The notes: generated by a model not told the origin, from the sequence alone. A DNA stretch of 14,205 bases from an uncultured Bacteroidales bacterium (GCA_905210435.1 CAJLWO010000066.1:1-14205), one strand, 5' to 3'. Shown: positions 1 through 6,228, counted from the first letter of the stretch. Numbers and translations: made by a program.

Positions 1-9
1 AACACGAAA

Positions 10-48
10 GTAGGAGATAAACACCTGCAATTAGTGTTTACCTCCTAC
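10..48. repeat. Near-perfect 15-bp inverted repeat (hairpin)
   Basis: The arms at 10-24 and 34-48 are complementary over 15 positions with a single A/C mismatch, around a 9-base loop (25-33). Read on the minus strand the mismatch becomes a G-U wobble, so the RNA stem is better in that direction. No T-run follows on the + strand, so a classical terminator is not shown. It could end a gene lying to the left of the window. The role is unknown. Confidence 0.6.
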
Positions 49-80
49 TCGATTATTTGCGGGAGGATGTTGGTATATTA

Positions 81-143
81 GCTAATATAGCTAATATAGC
101 TAATATAGCTAATATAGCTAATATAGCTAATATAGCTGATTTA
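81..143. repeat. Tandem 9-bp repeat, unit GCTAATATA
   Basis: Six exact copies of GCTAATATA run from 81 to 134, followed by one variant copy (GCTGATTTA, 135-143). There are no spacers between units, so this is a microsatellite-like array and not a CRISPR. It lies about 110 bases upstream of the dehydrogenase start. Copy number is expected to vary by replication slippage (inference). Confidence 0.9.
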
Positions 144-165
144 GCTATTGGGGACATGCGGGGGC

Positions 166-204
166 GGACGCGATGAATCGCGTCCCTCTAAGGGAATCGC
201 GTCC
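166..204. repeat. Three-armed inverted repeat upstream of the dehydrogenase
   Basis: The 9-bp arm GGACGCGAT (166-174) is followed after 2 bases by its exact complement ATCGCGTCC (177-185). The same complement appears again at 196-204. The first arm can therefore pair with either of two partners, giving mutually exclusive stems. It sits 52-90 bases before the start codon at 256. The plan resembles the element at the right end of the window (14148-14205). Function unknown. Confidence 0.7.
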
Positions 205-255
205 TGAGCGGGTGGGTGTTTTTTTGTTGTTGAAATTAAATTTTTTTGTTTCTTT

Positions 256-1428
256 ATGATTGATTTTTCTTATTGTTCGCCTACGCGGTATGTGTTTGGG
301 CGCGGGGCTGAGGAGAAGGTCGGCGAGCTGACGGCCGGCATGGGTGTGAAGAAGGTGTTGGTGGTGTCGGGGCACGCTTCGGCGCGTAAGTCGGGGTTGC
401 TCGACAGGGTATTGACGGCTCTTTGCGCCGCCGGTATCGAGACTCTCGAGCTTACGGGCATTGACCCCAATCCTACTGACGACCGCGTGTATGAGGGGAT
501 AGAGATATGCCGGCGCGAGGGTGTCGACGGTCTGGTGGCCGTGGGCGGAGGCAGCGCGATTGACACGGCCAAGGCGATAGCCGGCGGTGTGGTGTACGAC
601 GGCGATTTCTGGGATTTTTACGAGGGGACGGCCATAATGCAAAAGGCGTTGCCGGTGGGTGTGGTGCTCACTATTCCGGCTGCCGGAAGCGAGGGGTCGG
701 GCAACTCGGTCATCACCCGAAAGAGCGACATGAAGAAAATCTCGCTGCGTACGGACATGGCTTTGCGTCCGAAATTCGCGATACTCAATCCGGAACTGAC
801 ATTCACTTTGCCGCCGTTCCAGATGGCGAGCGGTATCGCCGATATGATGGCGCATATCATGGAGCGCTATTTTACCCCTACGGAGGATTGCGAGACTACC
901 GACCGTGTGGCCGAAGGATTATTGAAGGCCATCATCACGGAGGCGCCGCGCACTATGGCCAATCCCGACGATTACCAGCCGCGTGCCAATATCATGTGGG
1001 CCGGAACGCTTGCGCATAACGGTGTGTGCGGCTGCGGACGTGTGGAGGACTGGGTTAGCCACTTTATGGAGCATGAGATTTCGGCTGTGTACGGCGTGAC
1101 GCACGGAGCGGGTCTCGCTGTGGTGTTCCCGGCGTGGATGACGTTTATGGCCGACCATAAGCCGGAGCGTGTGGCGCAGTTTGCAAGGCGTGTGTTTGAC
1201 GTGAAGGATAGCGACGACCGTGCGGCCGCCTTCGAGGGTATAAGCTGTCTGAGGGCATTCTACGGCTCGATAGGGCTGCCTGTAAGTTTCGCCGAATTAG
1301 GGATTGAGAACCCTGATATTGATTTGCTCGTGAAACGCCTGCACGCCAACAAGGGCGAGGTGATAGGCGGATATTACCGGCTTACGCAAGCGGAGACGTA
1401 TGAAATCTTTAAGATAATGAGTAATTAG
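256..1428 (+). CDS. Iron-containing alcohol dehydrogenase (YqhD/butanol dehydrogenase-like)
   Basis: This 390-residue cytoplasmic enzyme belongs to the group III metal-dependent alcohol dehydrogenases and should reduce aldehydes to alcohols with NAD(P)H; its length matches the YqhD/BDH branch (about 387). The N-terminal nucleotide-binding half holds VVSGHASARKSG (residues 36-47) and VGGGSAIDTAK (96-106). The C-terminal helical half carries the metal ligands: by spacing against E. coli YqhD (D194, H198, H267, H281) they are D196, H200, H269 (in DWVSH) and H283 (in VTHGAGLA), all present. The ATG at 256 fits the family N-terminus (FSYCSPTRYVFG). No Shine-Dalgarno sequence and no convincing promoter is seen; the leader is T-rich. 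The last codons (Ser-Asn-stop) lie inside the first unit of the 7-bp array at 1420, so the tail may have been set by the repeat. Substrate cannot be told from sequence. Confidence 0.93.
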   Translation: MIDFSYCSPTRYVFGRGAEEKVGELTAGMGVKKVLVVSGHASARKSGLLDRVLTALCAAGIETLELTGIDPNPTDDRVYEGIEICRREGVDGLVAVGGGSAIDTAKAIAGGVVYDGDFWDFYEGTAIMQKALPVGVVLTIPAAGSEGSGNSVITRKSDMKKISLRTDMALRPKFAILNPELTFTLPPFQMASGIADMMAHIMERYFTPTEDCETTDRVAEGLLKAIITEAPRTMANPDDYQPRANIMWAGTLAHNGVCGCGRVEDWVSHFMEHEISAVYGVTHGAGLAVVFPAWMTFMADHKPERVAQFARRVFDVKDSDDRAAAFEGISCLRAFYGSIGLPVSFAELGIENPDIDLLVKRLHANKGEVIGGYYRLTQAETYEIFKIMSN

Positions 1429-1475
1429 TAATTAGTAATTAGTAATTAGTAATTAGTAATTAGTAATTAGTAATT
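1420..1475. repeat. Tandem 7-bp repeat, AGTAATT x 8
   Basis: Eight exact consecutive copies of AGTAATT begin inside the last two codons of the dehydrogenase and contain its TAG stop. Because 7 is not a multiple of 3 and the unit holds TAA/TAG on one strand and TAA on the other, the array gives stops in all six frames. An array of the complementary unit lies at 1572-1610, so the two could pair across the intergenic gap. Confidence 0.95.
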
Positions 1476-1487
1476 GGGGGAGGTAGG

Positions 1488-1541
1488 GACTTTAAGGACT
1501 TTAAGGTCGGACATGTCGGACGGGTCGGACGTGTCTGACCT
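1488..1541. repeat. 9-bp array: GACTTTAAG x 2 then GTCNGACNN x 4
   Basis: Six 9-mers run in one register: GACTTTAAG twice (1488-1505), then GTCGGACAT, GTCGGACGG, GTCGGACGT and GTCTGACCT (1506-1541). The last four share the odd palindrome GTC-N-GAC with variable centre and 2-base linkers. Arrays of the same type recur in four other gaps of this window. Confidence 0.9.
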
Positions 1542-1544
1542 TTT
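1503..1544 (+). terminator. Possible terminator of the dehydrogenase formed by the 9-bp array
   Basis: Bases 1503-1517 pair with 1528-1542 over 15 positions, two of them G-U wobbles on the + strand, leaving a 10-base loop. TTTT closes the structure at 1541-1544. This fits an intrinsic terminator 75 bases after the stop codon, though the T-run is short and the stem partly follows from the palindromic repeat units. Confidence 0.4.
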
Positions 1545-1571
1545 GTGTGAGATTAGTGGCTGGGATTGCTC

Positions 1572-1610
1572 ATTACTAATTACTAATTGCTAATTACTAA
1601 TTGCCAATTG
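1572..1610. repeat. 7-bp array, left arm of a 34-bp inverted repeat
   Basis: Units follow AATT with ACT, ACT, GCT, ACT, GCC in order (the first unit lacks its leading A), then a partial AATTG. Bases 1572-1605 are the exact reverse complement of 2865-2898 on the other side of the TPM gene. The array ends 6 bases before the stop codon of that gene (1617-1619). Confidence 0.9.
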
Positions 1611-1616
1611 CCTGAG

Positions 1617-2861
1617 CTACCAGCCGCCGGAGGCGCCTCCGCCTCCGGTGGAACCTCCTCCGAAGCTGCCTCCACCGAAGCCACCGCCACCACCGAAACC
1701 TCCGCCGCGGCCTATGCCTCCCATCGGGATTATGACGGGGGGTGCCACGACTTTGGGTATTTCGTAGCGGATGCGGCGGCGTTTGTTGCAGTTCTTGCAG
1801 TAGAAGGTCTTCTCGCCGATGCCTTTGACCGATGTGGTGGGCTGGGACAGGACTACGTTTGACTCTTCGACTTCGGCGCGCGAACCGCATACGGGGCATA
1901 CCTTGTAGGGGACGTTGTAGTTGATGTAGGGGAGAATGCGGTTGGTGCCGCACTCATCGCAGTGCCATACGTCGTAGTCGACCGAACCGATGTTTTCCTC
2001 GCGGTCCTGGGCCGGGGTAAGATAGTCGTTGTCGTGCACCTCGTCGATGAGACGCATGCGCCGGTTGCAGTTGGGACATAACGTGCGGGTGCGGCGCGCA
2101 TGATGCATCAGCAGGAGCAGCAACAGGTAGCTGAGTACGGGGATGCCGAGAAATCCTACGGTGATTACGAGAGAGGGGAGCTTTAGGCGTCGCAGTTTCT
2201 CGTAGCGTTCATGGCGTTCGAGGTTGCGGGAACCGACACTGACCACAACGACCACCACGGCCATTCCGAGGAATATGATGATGCCTGCCAGGAGGTAGAC
2301 ATGGAAGAAGTTGTCCTTTTTGGCTGCGGCGTTGTTGGCGTATTGCGACACGAGGTCGTCGGCATGTACGGGGTCGGTTATTATAGCGCTTGCGGCGGCT
2401 GCGGCATTGACTACGGCGGCATCGATGTCGCCGTTTTTCATCGCGGGGGCAATGATATTGCGGATGATGCGGCCGCAGCGGGCGTCGGTGAGCGCTATTT
2501 CCATGCCGCGGCCTGTGCGGAGGGCGGCTTTGCGGTCATCAACTGAGATAAGTATGAGGAGGCCGTTGTCGGTGTCTTTTTTGCCGATGCCCCAAGCTTC
2601 AAAAAGGTCGGTGGCGTAGTTGTCGATGTCGGCGCCGCTGAGGTCGCTGACTATGACGGCGACAGGCTCGGCGGTGGTGGAGCGCCATACGGAGCCGAGA
2701 ATGGAGTCGGCGCGGGCTATGGCCGTGCGCGACAGGTAGCCGTCGGGGTCGGATACGAAGCGCGTGGAGTCGGCGGCGTGGACGTTGGGGACTTCGTCGA
2801 CGGTACGCGCAGAGGCGGCGAGGGAGAGGAAGGCTATGAGAATCGCAATCAGATTACGCAT
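1617..2861 (-). CDS. TPM-domain (YgcG-like) membrane protein with two zinc ribbons
   Basis: This 414-residue protein starts with a signal peptide (1-18, cut near ASA-RT). A TPM domain follows (about 36-165), seen in FVSDPDGYLS, GIGKKDTDNGLLIL and the RTGRGMEIALTDARCGRII stretch; in this family it faces the periplasm and is linked to envelope protein turnover or photosystem repair in plants. Two membrane helices are clear (about 187-210 and 230-253). The soluble part after them has four CxxC pairs (C262/C265, C301/C304, C322/C325, C355/C358), consistent with two zinc ribbons in the cytoplasm. A Gly-rich tail (386-414) ends GASGGW, as is usual for YgcG-type proteins. Start: ATG at 2861 gives the signal peptide directly; no Shine-Dalgarno is seen and a 7-bp array begins 3 bases upstream, so no promoter could be placed. 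Biochemical function is unproven; substrate unknown. Confidence 0.88.
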   Translation of the reverse strand: MRNLIAILIAFLSLAASARTVDEVPNVHAADSTRFVSDPDGYLSRTAIARADSILGSVWRSTTAEPVAVIVSDLSGADIDNYATDLFEAWGIGKKDTDNGLLILISVDDRKAALRTGRGMEIALTDARCGRIIRNIIAPAMKNGDIDAAVVNAAAAASAIITDPVHADDLVSQYANNAAAKKDNFFHVYLLAGIIIFLGMAVVVVVVSVGSRNLERHERYEKLRRLKLPSLVITVGFLGIPVLSYLLLLLLMHHARRTRTLCPNCNRRMRLIDEVHDNDYLTPAQDREENIGSVDYDVWHCDECGTNRILPYINYNVPYKVCPVCGSRAEVEESNVVLSQPTTSVKGIGEKTFYCKNCNKRRRIRYEIPKVVAPPVIIPMGGIGRGGGFGGGGGFGGGSFGGGSTGGGGASGGW

Positions 2862-2864
2862 TTT

Positions 2865-2899
2865 GGCAATTAGTAATTAGCAATTAGTAATTAGTAATT
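2865..2899. repeat. 7-bp array, right arm of the 34-bp inverted repeat
   Basis: Units are GGCAATT, AGTAATT, AGCAATT, AGTAATT, AGTAATT, starting 3 bases upstream of the TPM start codon. Positions 2865-2898 are the exact reverse complement of 1572-1605, including the variant units, so both came from one sequence and not from independent slippage (inference). Confidence 0.93.
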
Positions 2900-2904
2900 T
2901 TTTT

Positions 2905-2994
2905 GTCGATAAGGTCATTAAGGTCTCTAAGGTCATTAAAGTCTCTAAGGACTTTAAGGTCTGACCTGTCGGACCTGTCGGACGGGTCGGAGGG
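2905..2994. repeat. Ten-unit 9-bp array: GTCNNTAAG grading into GTCNGACNN
   Basis: Ten 9-mers run without a register break over 90 bases: GTCGATAAG, GTCATTAAG, GTCTCTAAG, GTCATTAAA, GTCTCTAAG, GACTTTAAG, GTCTGACCT, GTCGGACCT, GTCGGACGG, GTCGGAGGG. The first part is AT-richer, the second has the GTC-N-GAC palindrome. The unit GACTTTAAG at the junction also stands at the junction of the array at 1488. Confidence 0.93.
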
Positions 2995-3002
2995 AGCGGG
3001 GT

Positions 3003-3030
3003 CCGCGGTTGAAAACCGCGGCTACTAATT
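3003..3030. repeat. REP-like hairpin, copy 1
   Basis: CCGCGGTT (3003-3010), GAA, AACCGCGG (3014-3021) form an 8-bp perfect stem, followed by CTACTAATT. A second copy stands at 4535-4553 with one base pair changed on both sides of the stem. Both copies lie downstream of a minus-strand gene (dGTPase here, hflX there). No T-run follows on the minus strand, so it may protect or process 3' ends rather than terminate (inference). Confidence 0.7.
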
Positions 3031-3046
3031 GTGCATTGAAGCGGGC

Positions 3047-3088
3047 AATTATGAATTATGAATTATGCATTATGAATTATGAATTGAC
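3047..3088. repeat. 7-bp array, AATTATG type, abutting the dGTPase stop
   Basis: Six 7-mers: AATTATG x 3, CATTATG, AATTATG, AATTGAC. The last unit touches the dGTPase stop codon (3089-3091). The array near the M48 gene (13100-13134) also ends in AATTGAC. Confidence 0.9.
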
Positions 3089-4420
3089 TTAGACGGCGGG
3101 AAGGGACATGCCGTTGAGTTTGCGGTAGAGGTCGAGGGCGTAGACGTCGGTCATGGCGGATACGTGGTCGAGGACGGCCTGGATTTTCTCGAAGAGGCCG
3201 GGGGCAGTAACGTCGTATTGGCGCGGGACTTTGGAGAGGAGCAGGCGCGAGTAGTTGAGCTGCGGATTGCGCACGGCATGTATGAATTTCTCGAGCAGGA
3301 AGGTGACAATCTTGTTACCGGCAAGCTCGATGTCGACGACGTCGGGGGCGCAATAGATGCGTTGCCACGACATGTCGGAACATGCCCGGTAGGCACGGGT
3401 CTCTATGGTGTCGACCGACGACAGGAGCGAGCCGGTGAACGTGCCCGCGAGGATAGCCTGCTCATTGTCGAGGAAGGCGTCGCGGCAGCAGTTGACGAGA
3501 GCGCCGATGGCGCATGAGCGGAGGTAGGCGATTTTCTCGTTGGGGTCGTCGACGCGGTCCATGTGGCATATTATCTTTTCCTGTCGGTCGGGGTTGAAGA
3601 AAGCGAGCAGGAGTGAGATGACGGTGTCGGTGGGGAGGATTTTGAGTTTGTGGGCGTCCTCGATGTCCATTATCTCGTAGCAGATGTCGTCGGCGGCCTC
3701 CACTATGTAGACAAGCGGGTGGCGCGCGAAACGGAGTGAGCCGTCGGGCGAGGGCAGGCGCAGTATGCCGAGATGGTCGGCGATGCGGGAGAAGCATTCC
3801 GTCTCGGAGGTGAAGAATCCGAATTTGCCTTTGCCGCCGGCGAGGGTGGAGTCGTAGGGGTATTTGACGATTGACGCCAGGGTGGAGTAGGTCATGGCGA
3901 AACCTCCCGGACGGCGGCCGCGGAACTGATGCGTCAGCACGCGCAGCGAGTTGGCGTTGCCCTCGAAGTTGACAAGGTCGCTCCATTGTGCCGGGGTGAG
4001 TTCGCCGCGCAGGTCGGCTCCGGCGCCTTCGGAGAAGAATCCGGCAATCGCTTTTTCGCCCGAATGGCCGAACGGCGGGTTGCCGAGGTCGTGGGCGAGG
4101 CAGCCGGCCGCCACAATTTCACCGATTGCCTCGAATGTGTCGGCGGGAACGTCGGGGTGGCGTGTGCGGAGCGAAGCCGCTATGTCGTTGGCAAGAGAGC
4201 GGCCCACACATGCCACCTCGATGGAGTGGGTGAGGCGGTTGTGGACGAAGATGCTGCCCGGCAGGGGGAATACCTGCGTCTTGTTCTGCAGGCGGCGGAA
4301 GGGGGAGGAGAAGACGAGGCGGTCGTAGTCGCGCTGGAAGTCGGAGCGTGAGCCGCGTCGCTCGTCGTGGAAGTCCTCGAGCCCGAGCCGCATGTCGGAA
4401 ATGAGCCGCGACCAGGTCAT
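3089..4420 (-). CDS. dgt: Deoxyguanosinetriphosphate triphosphohydrolase (HD domain)
   Basis: A 443-residue cytoplasmic enzyme that hydrolyses dGTP (or dNTPs) to the nucleoside plus triphosphate, trimming the dNTP pool. The HD metal site is complete: H65 (NRLTHSIEVA), H110-D111 (AHDLGNPPFGHSGE) and D244 (EAADDICYEI). The family signature RSDFQRDYDRLVFSSPFRRL (25-44) and KTQVFPLPG (47-55) stand in the usual places near the N-terminus. The reading frame is open upstream to 4846, but I chose the ATG at 4420: it is preceded by GGAGG 5-9 bases upstream, it matches the family start (MTWSRLISD), and the upstream part is repeat DNA and hflX antiframe. It lies 175 bases downstream of hflX on the same strand and may be cotranscribed. 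Whether dGTP alone is the substrate cannot be read from sequence. Confidence 0.93.
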   Translation of the reverse strand: MTWSRLISDMRLGLEDFHDERRGSRSDFQRDYDRLVFSSPFRRLQNKTQVFPLPGSIFVHNRLTHSIEVACVGRSLANDIAASLRTRHPDVPADTFEAIGEIVAAGCLAHDLGNPPFGHSGEKAIAGFFSEGAGADLRGELTPAQWSDLVNFEGNANSLRVLTHQFRGRRPGGFAMTYSTLASIVKYPYDSTLAGGKGKFGFFTSETECFSRIADHLGILRLPSPDGSLRFARHPLVYIVEAADDICYEIMDIEDAHKLKILPTDTVISLLLAFFNPDRQEKIICHMDRVDDPNEKIAYLRSCAIGALVNCCRDAFLDNEQAILAGTFTGSLLSSVDTIETRAYRACSDMSWQRIYCAPDVVDIELAGNKIVTFLLEKFIHAVRNPQLNYSRLLLSKVPRQYDVTAPGLFEKIQAVLDHVSAMTDVYALDLYRKLNGMSLPAV

Positions 4421-4424
4421 GGTA

Positions 4425-4430
4425 CCCTCC
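4425..4430 (-). promoter_or_regulatory. Shine-Dalgarno site of the dGTPase
   Basis: On the minus strand GGAGGG stands 4 bases before the ATG at 4420. Clear Shine-Dalgarno sequences are uncommon in Bacteroidetes, and this one decides the start against upstream in-frame ATGs. Confidence 0.65.
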
Positions 4431-4465
4431 GCTGACGCGTCGGCACTCGGCTTTAATAGAGACGA

Positions 4466-4510
4466 GCCGGACGCGTCGGACATGTCAGACTTGTCGGACG
4501 CGTCGGACTC
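4466..4510. repeat. 9-bp array, GTCNGACNN x 5, between hflX and the dGTPase
   Basis: Units GCCGGACGC, GTCGGACAT, GTCAGACTT, GTCGGACGC, GTCGGACTC. Linkers AT and GC make GACATGTC and GACGCGTC self-complementary across unit borders. As 9 is a multiple of 3 the array stays open in several frames and gives a Ser-Asp-rich pseudo N-terminus to the dGTPase frame, which I do not believe is translated. Confidence 0.9.
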
Positions 4511-4534
4511 TGGTTGCGCGTGGTGGATGGTTGA

Positions 4535-4553
4535 CGGCGGTTGAAAACCGCCG
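4535..4553. repeat. REP-like hairpin, copy 2
   Basis: CGGCGGTT (4535-4542), GAA, AACCGCCG (4546-4553), followed by CTACTATT. Compared with copy 1 at 3003, the second pair of the stem is changed C-G to G-C on both arms, so pairing is kept. It lies 43 bases downstream of the hflX stop. Confidence 0.7.
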
Positions 4554-4595
4554 CTACTATTATTGCTGGCGCTATTGTTGGCGCTGTCGTTGATG

Positions 4596-5828
4596 CTATT
4601 TTGCAGGGTCGATTGTGTCATCGTCGTAGGTCTGGTAGAGGAGGTCGTTGTAGGGGAAGCGCTGGAGGTGGATTTCCTTTGCCATGGTGTAGAGGCGCTG
4701 CTTGAGGAGGTCGATGTTGATGCCTTTTTTTGCGGAGATGAATACGCAGTTGTCGTGCATCTTCGACATCCATGAGTCCTCGAGTTCCTTGAGCGGTATA
4801 TTTTCGCGGGAGCGCGGGGTGAGGTCGTCTTCGTCCTTTGGCACATAGTTGTAGGCGTCGACCTTGTTGAACACCATTATCATCGGTTTGTCCTTGGCGT
4901 CGCATACTTCCTGGAGGGTGCGGTTTACAACCTCGATCTGCTCCTCGAATCCGGGGTGTGAGATGTCAACGACGTGAACGAGAATGTCGGCGTCGCGTAC
5001 CTCGTCGAGAGTCGACTTGAAGGAGTCGACGAGGTGTGTGGGGAGCTTGCGTATGAAGCCTACCGTATCGGTCAGGAGGAAGGGGAGGTTGTCGATGACT
5101 ACCTTTCGGACAGTGGTGTCGAGTGTGGCGAAAAGCTTGTTTTCGGCGAAAACCTCGCTTTTGGCGAGGAGGTTCATCAGTGTCGACTTGCCCACGTTGG
5201 TGTAGCCTACGAGGGCAACGCGGGTGAGTTTGCCGCGGTTTTTGCGCTGCATTGATTTCTGTTTGTCGATGGCGGCGAGTTCGTCCTTGAGGCGGGATAT
5301 TTTGTCGAGGATGATACGTCGGTCGGTCTCTATCTGAGTCTCGCCGGGACCGCGCATGCCGATACCTCCGCGCTGGCGCTCAAGGTGGGTCCACATACGG
5401 GTGAGGCGCGGGAGGAGGTACTGGTACTGCGCCAGTTCGACCTGCGTCTTGGCGTTGGCCGTCTGTGCGCGTTTGGCGAAGATGTCGAGGATGAGCGACG
5501 TGCGGTCGAGGATTTTGACCTGCAGCTCGCGTTCGATATTCGATACCTGTTTAGTGGTGAGGTCGTCGTCGAAGATCACCATTCCGATGTCGTTGGACTC
5601 GACGTAGGCTTTGATTTCCTCGAGTTTGCCTTTACCGACGAAAGTGGCGGAGTTGGGCATTTCCATTTTCTGGGTGAAGCGGTGCACGGTTACGGCGCCG
5701 GCCGTGTCGGCGAGAAATTCGAGCTCGTCGAGGTATTCATTGACCTTCGCCTCATTCTGGCGCGGAGTAATCAGTCCGACGAGGACAGTGCGCTCCGTGG
5801 TTTCTTTGTTTATAATCAGGTCTTTCAT
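4596..5828 (-). CDS. hflX: Ribosome-associated GTPase HflX
   Basis: A 410-residue GTPase of the Obg-HflX superfamily that binds the 50S subunit and splits or rescues stalled ribosomes under stress. The N-terminal HflX domain holds FVGKGKLEEI (about 63-72), the linker has the signature GGIGMRGPGETQIETDRR (154-171). The G domain is complete: G1 GYTNVGKST (208-216), G2 FATLDTT (233-239), G3 DTVG (254-257), G4 NKVD (321-324), G5 SAK (365-367). The frame is open to an ATG at 5879, but the ATG at 5828 is preferred since it matches the family start before ERTVLVGLI and a promoter overlaps the 17-residue extension. The stop codon TAG overlaps an ATG in the dGTPase frame (4622), which I reject as its start. 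The dGTPase follows on the same strand. Confidence 0.95.
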   Translation of the reverse strand: MKDLIINKETTERTVLVGLITPRQNEAKVNEYLDELEFLADTAGAVTVHRFTQKMEMPNSATFVGKGKLEEIKAYVESNDIGMVIFDDDLTTKQVSNIERELQVKILDRTSLILDIFAKRAQTANAKTQVELAQYQYLLPRLTRMWTHLERQRGGIGMRGPGETQIETDRRIILDKISRLKDELAAIDKQKSMQRKNRGKLTRVALVGYTNVGKSTLMNLLAKSEVFAENKLFATLDTTVRKVVIDNLPFLLTDTVGFIRKLPTHLVDSFKSTLDEVRDADILVHVVDISHPGFEEQIEVVNRTLQEVCDAKDKPMIMVFNKVDAYNYVPKDEDDLTPRSRENIPLKELEDSWMSKMHDNCVFISAKKGINIDLLKQRLYTMAKEIHLQRFPYNDLLYQTYDDDTIDPAK

Positions 5829-5848
5829 AAATTCTTTTGATGATAACG

Positions 5849-5880
5849 CAAATTTAACGTAAAAGTTTCGGATAGGCAAG
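5849..5880 (-). promoter_or_regulatory. hflX promoter, Bacteroidetes type
   Basis: On the minus strand CTTG (5877-5880), 20 bases, then TAAATTTG (5849-5856) followed by C. The -7 box matches TAnnTTTG exactly and the -33 box differs from TTTG at one base. Transcription would begin near 5842, giving a leader of about 14 bases before the ATG at 5828. Confidence 0.7.
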
Positions 5881-5900
5881 AGGAGGGCGGAGGCAATAAG

Positions 5901-5945
5901 GTCAGTAAGGTCTTTAAAGTCGTTAAGGTCTTTAAAGTCGAGGGC
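5901..5945. repeat. 9-bp array, GTCNNTAAR type
   Basis: Units GTCAGTAAG, GTCTTTAAA, GTCGTTAAG, GTCTTTAAA and a degenerate GTCGAGGGC, in one register. It lies just upstream of the hflX promoter, in the 400-base gap between hflX and the giant gene; it is the only array in that gap. The rest of the gap (5946-6228) is AT-rich and holds the promoter and stem-loop given below. Confidence 0.88.
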
Positions 5946-6003
5946 GGTATGTCGTGGGAAAAAATAGAGAAAAAATGTATGATGTAAAAATTGTGTTAAA
6001 AAA

Positions 6004-6035
6004 TTTGGAAATAGATTAAAGAAGTAGTATATTAG
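6004..6035 (+). promoter_or_regulatory. Candidate promoter of the giant secreted protein
   Basis: TTTG (6004-6007), 20 bases, TATATTAG (6028-6035) followed by C. The -33 box is exact and the -7 box differs from TAnnTTTG at one base; the spacing is as expected. Transcription would begin near 6042, leaving a leader of about 187 bases that contains the stem-loop at 6124. Confidence 0.5.
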
Positions 6036-6123
6036 CAGAATTACTAATCCACGAACTTAATACTATAAAAAGACATTTTATTATCCTGAAAATCATACAG
6101 AGTAGTAAATAGTGCAAAACGCG

Positions 6124-6165
6124 ACATAGATGGTGCAAGAAGGTTATCAATTGCACCATCTATGT
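6124..6165. promoter_or_regulatory. Perfect 15-bp stem-loop in the leader of the giant gene
   Basis: ACATAGATGGTGCAA (6124-6138) is exactly complementary to 6151-6165, with a 12-base loop between; a G-U pair could extend it outward. It ends 63 bases before the start codon. No T-run follows on either strand, so it is not an ordinary terminator. It could be an RNA control element or a binding site for a dimeric regulator (inference). Confidence 0.6.
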
Positions 6166-6228
6166 TAAATTAATTAAAAAAAACAATCTATCACAAAAAA
6201 TAAAACCAATTATTAAAACAAATCCTAT

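Noticed and set aside
10..48. Intrinsic terminator on the + strand
   Set aside because: The stem has an A/C mismatch and is followed by TCGATT, not a T-run; kept only as an inverted repeat.
81..143. Repeat array as a CRISPR
   Set aside because: Units of 9 bp abut without spacers; same for all 7- and 9-bp arrays here.
237..244. TAAATTTT as a promoter -7 box for the dehydrogenase
   Set aside because: No TTTG-like box at the right distance, and transcription would begin almost at the start codon.
1572..2898. TPM gene as an insertion sequence
   Set aside because: It has inverted ends but encodes no transposase, and target-site duplications are not evident.
4421..4846. N-terminal extension of the dGTPase frame, including an ATG at 4622 overlapping the hflX stop
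   Set aside because: The translated extension is Ser/Asp-rich repeat DNA and hflX out of frame; the ATG at 4420 has a Shine-Dalgarno sequence and the family N-terminus.
5829..5879. 17-residue upstream start for hflX
   Set aside because: It would begin upstream of the TAAATTTG promoter box, and family members start at the ERTVLVGLI region reached from 5828.
6124..6165. Invertible promoter flanked by the 15-bp arms
   Set aside because: The 12 bases between the arms are too short for a promoter, and the candidate promoter lies outside at 6004-6035.
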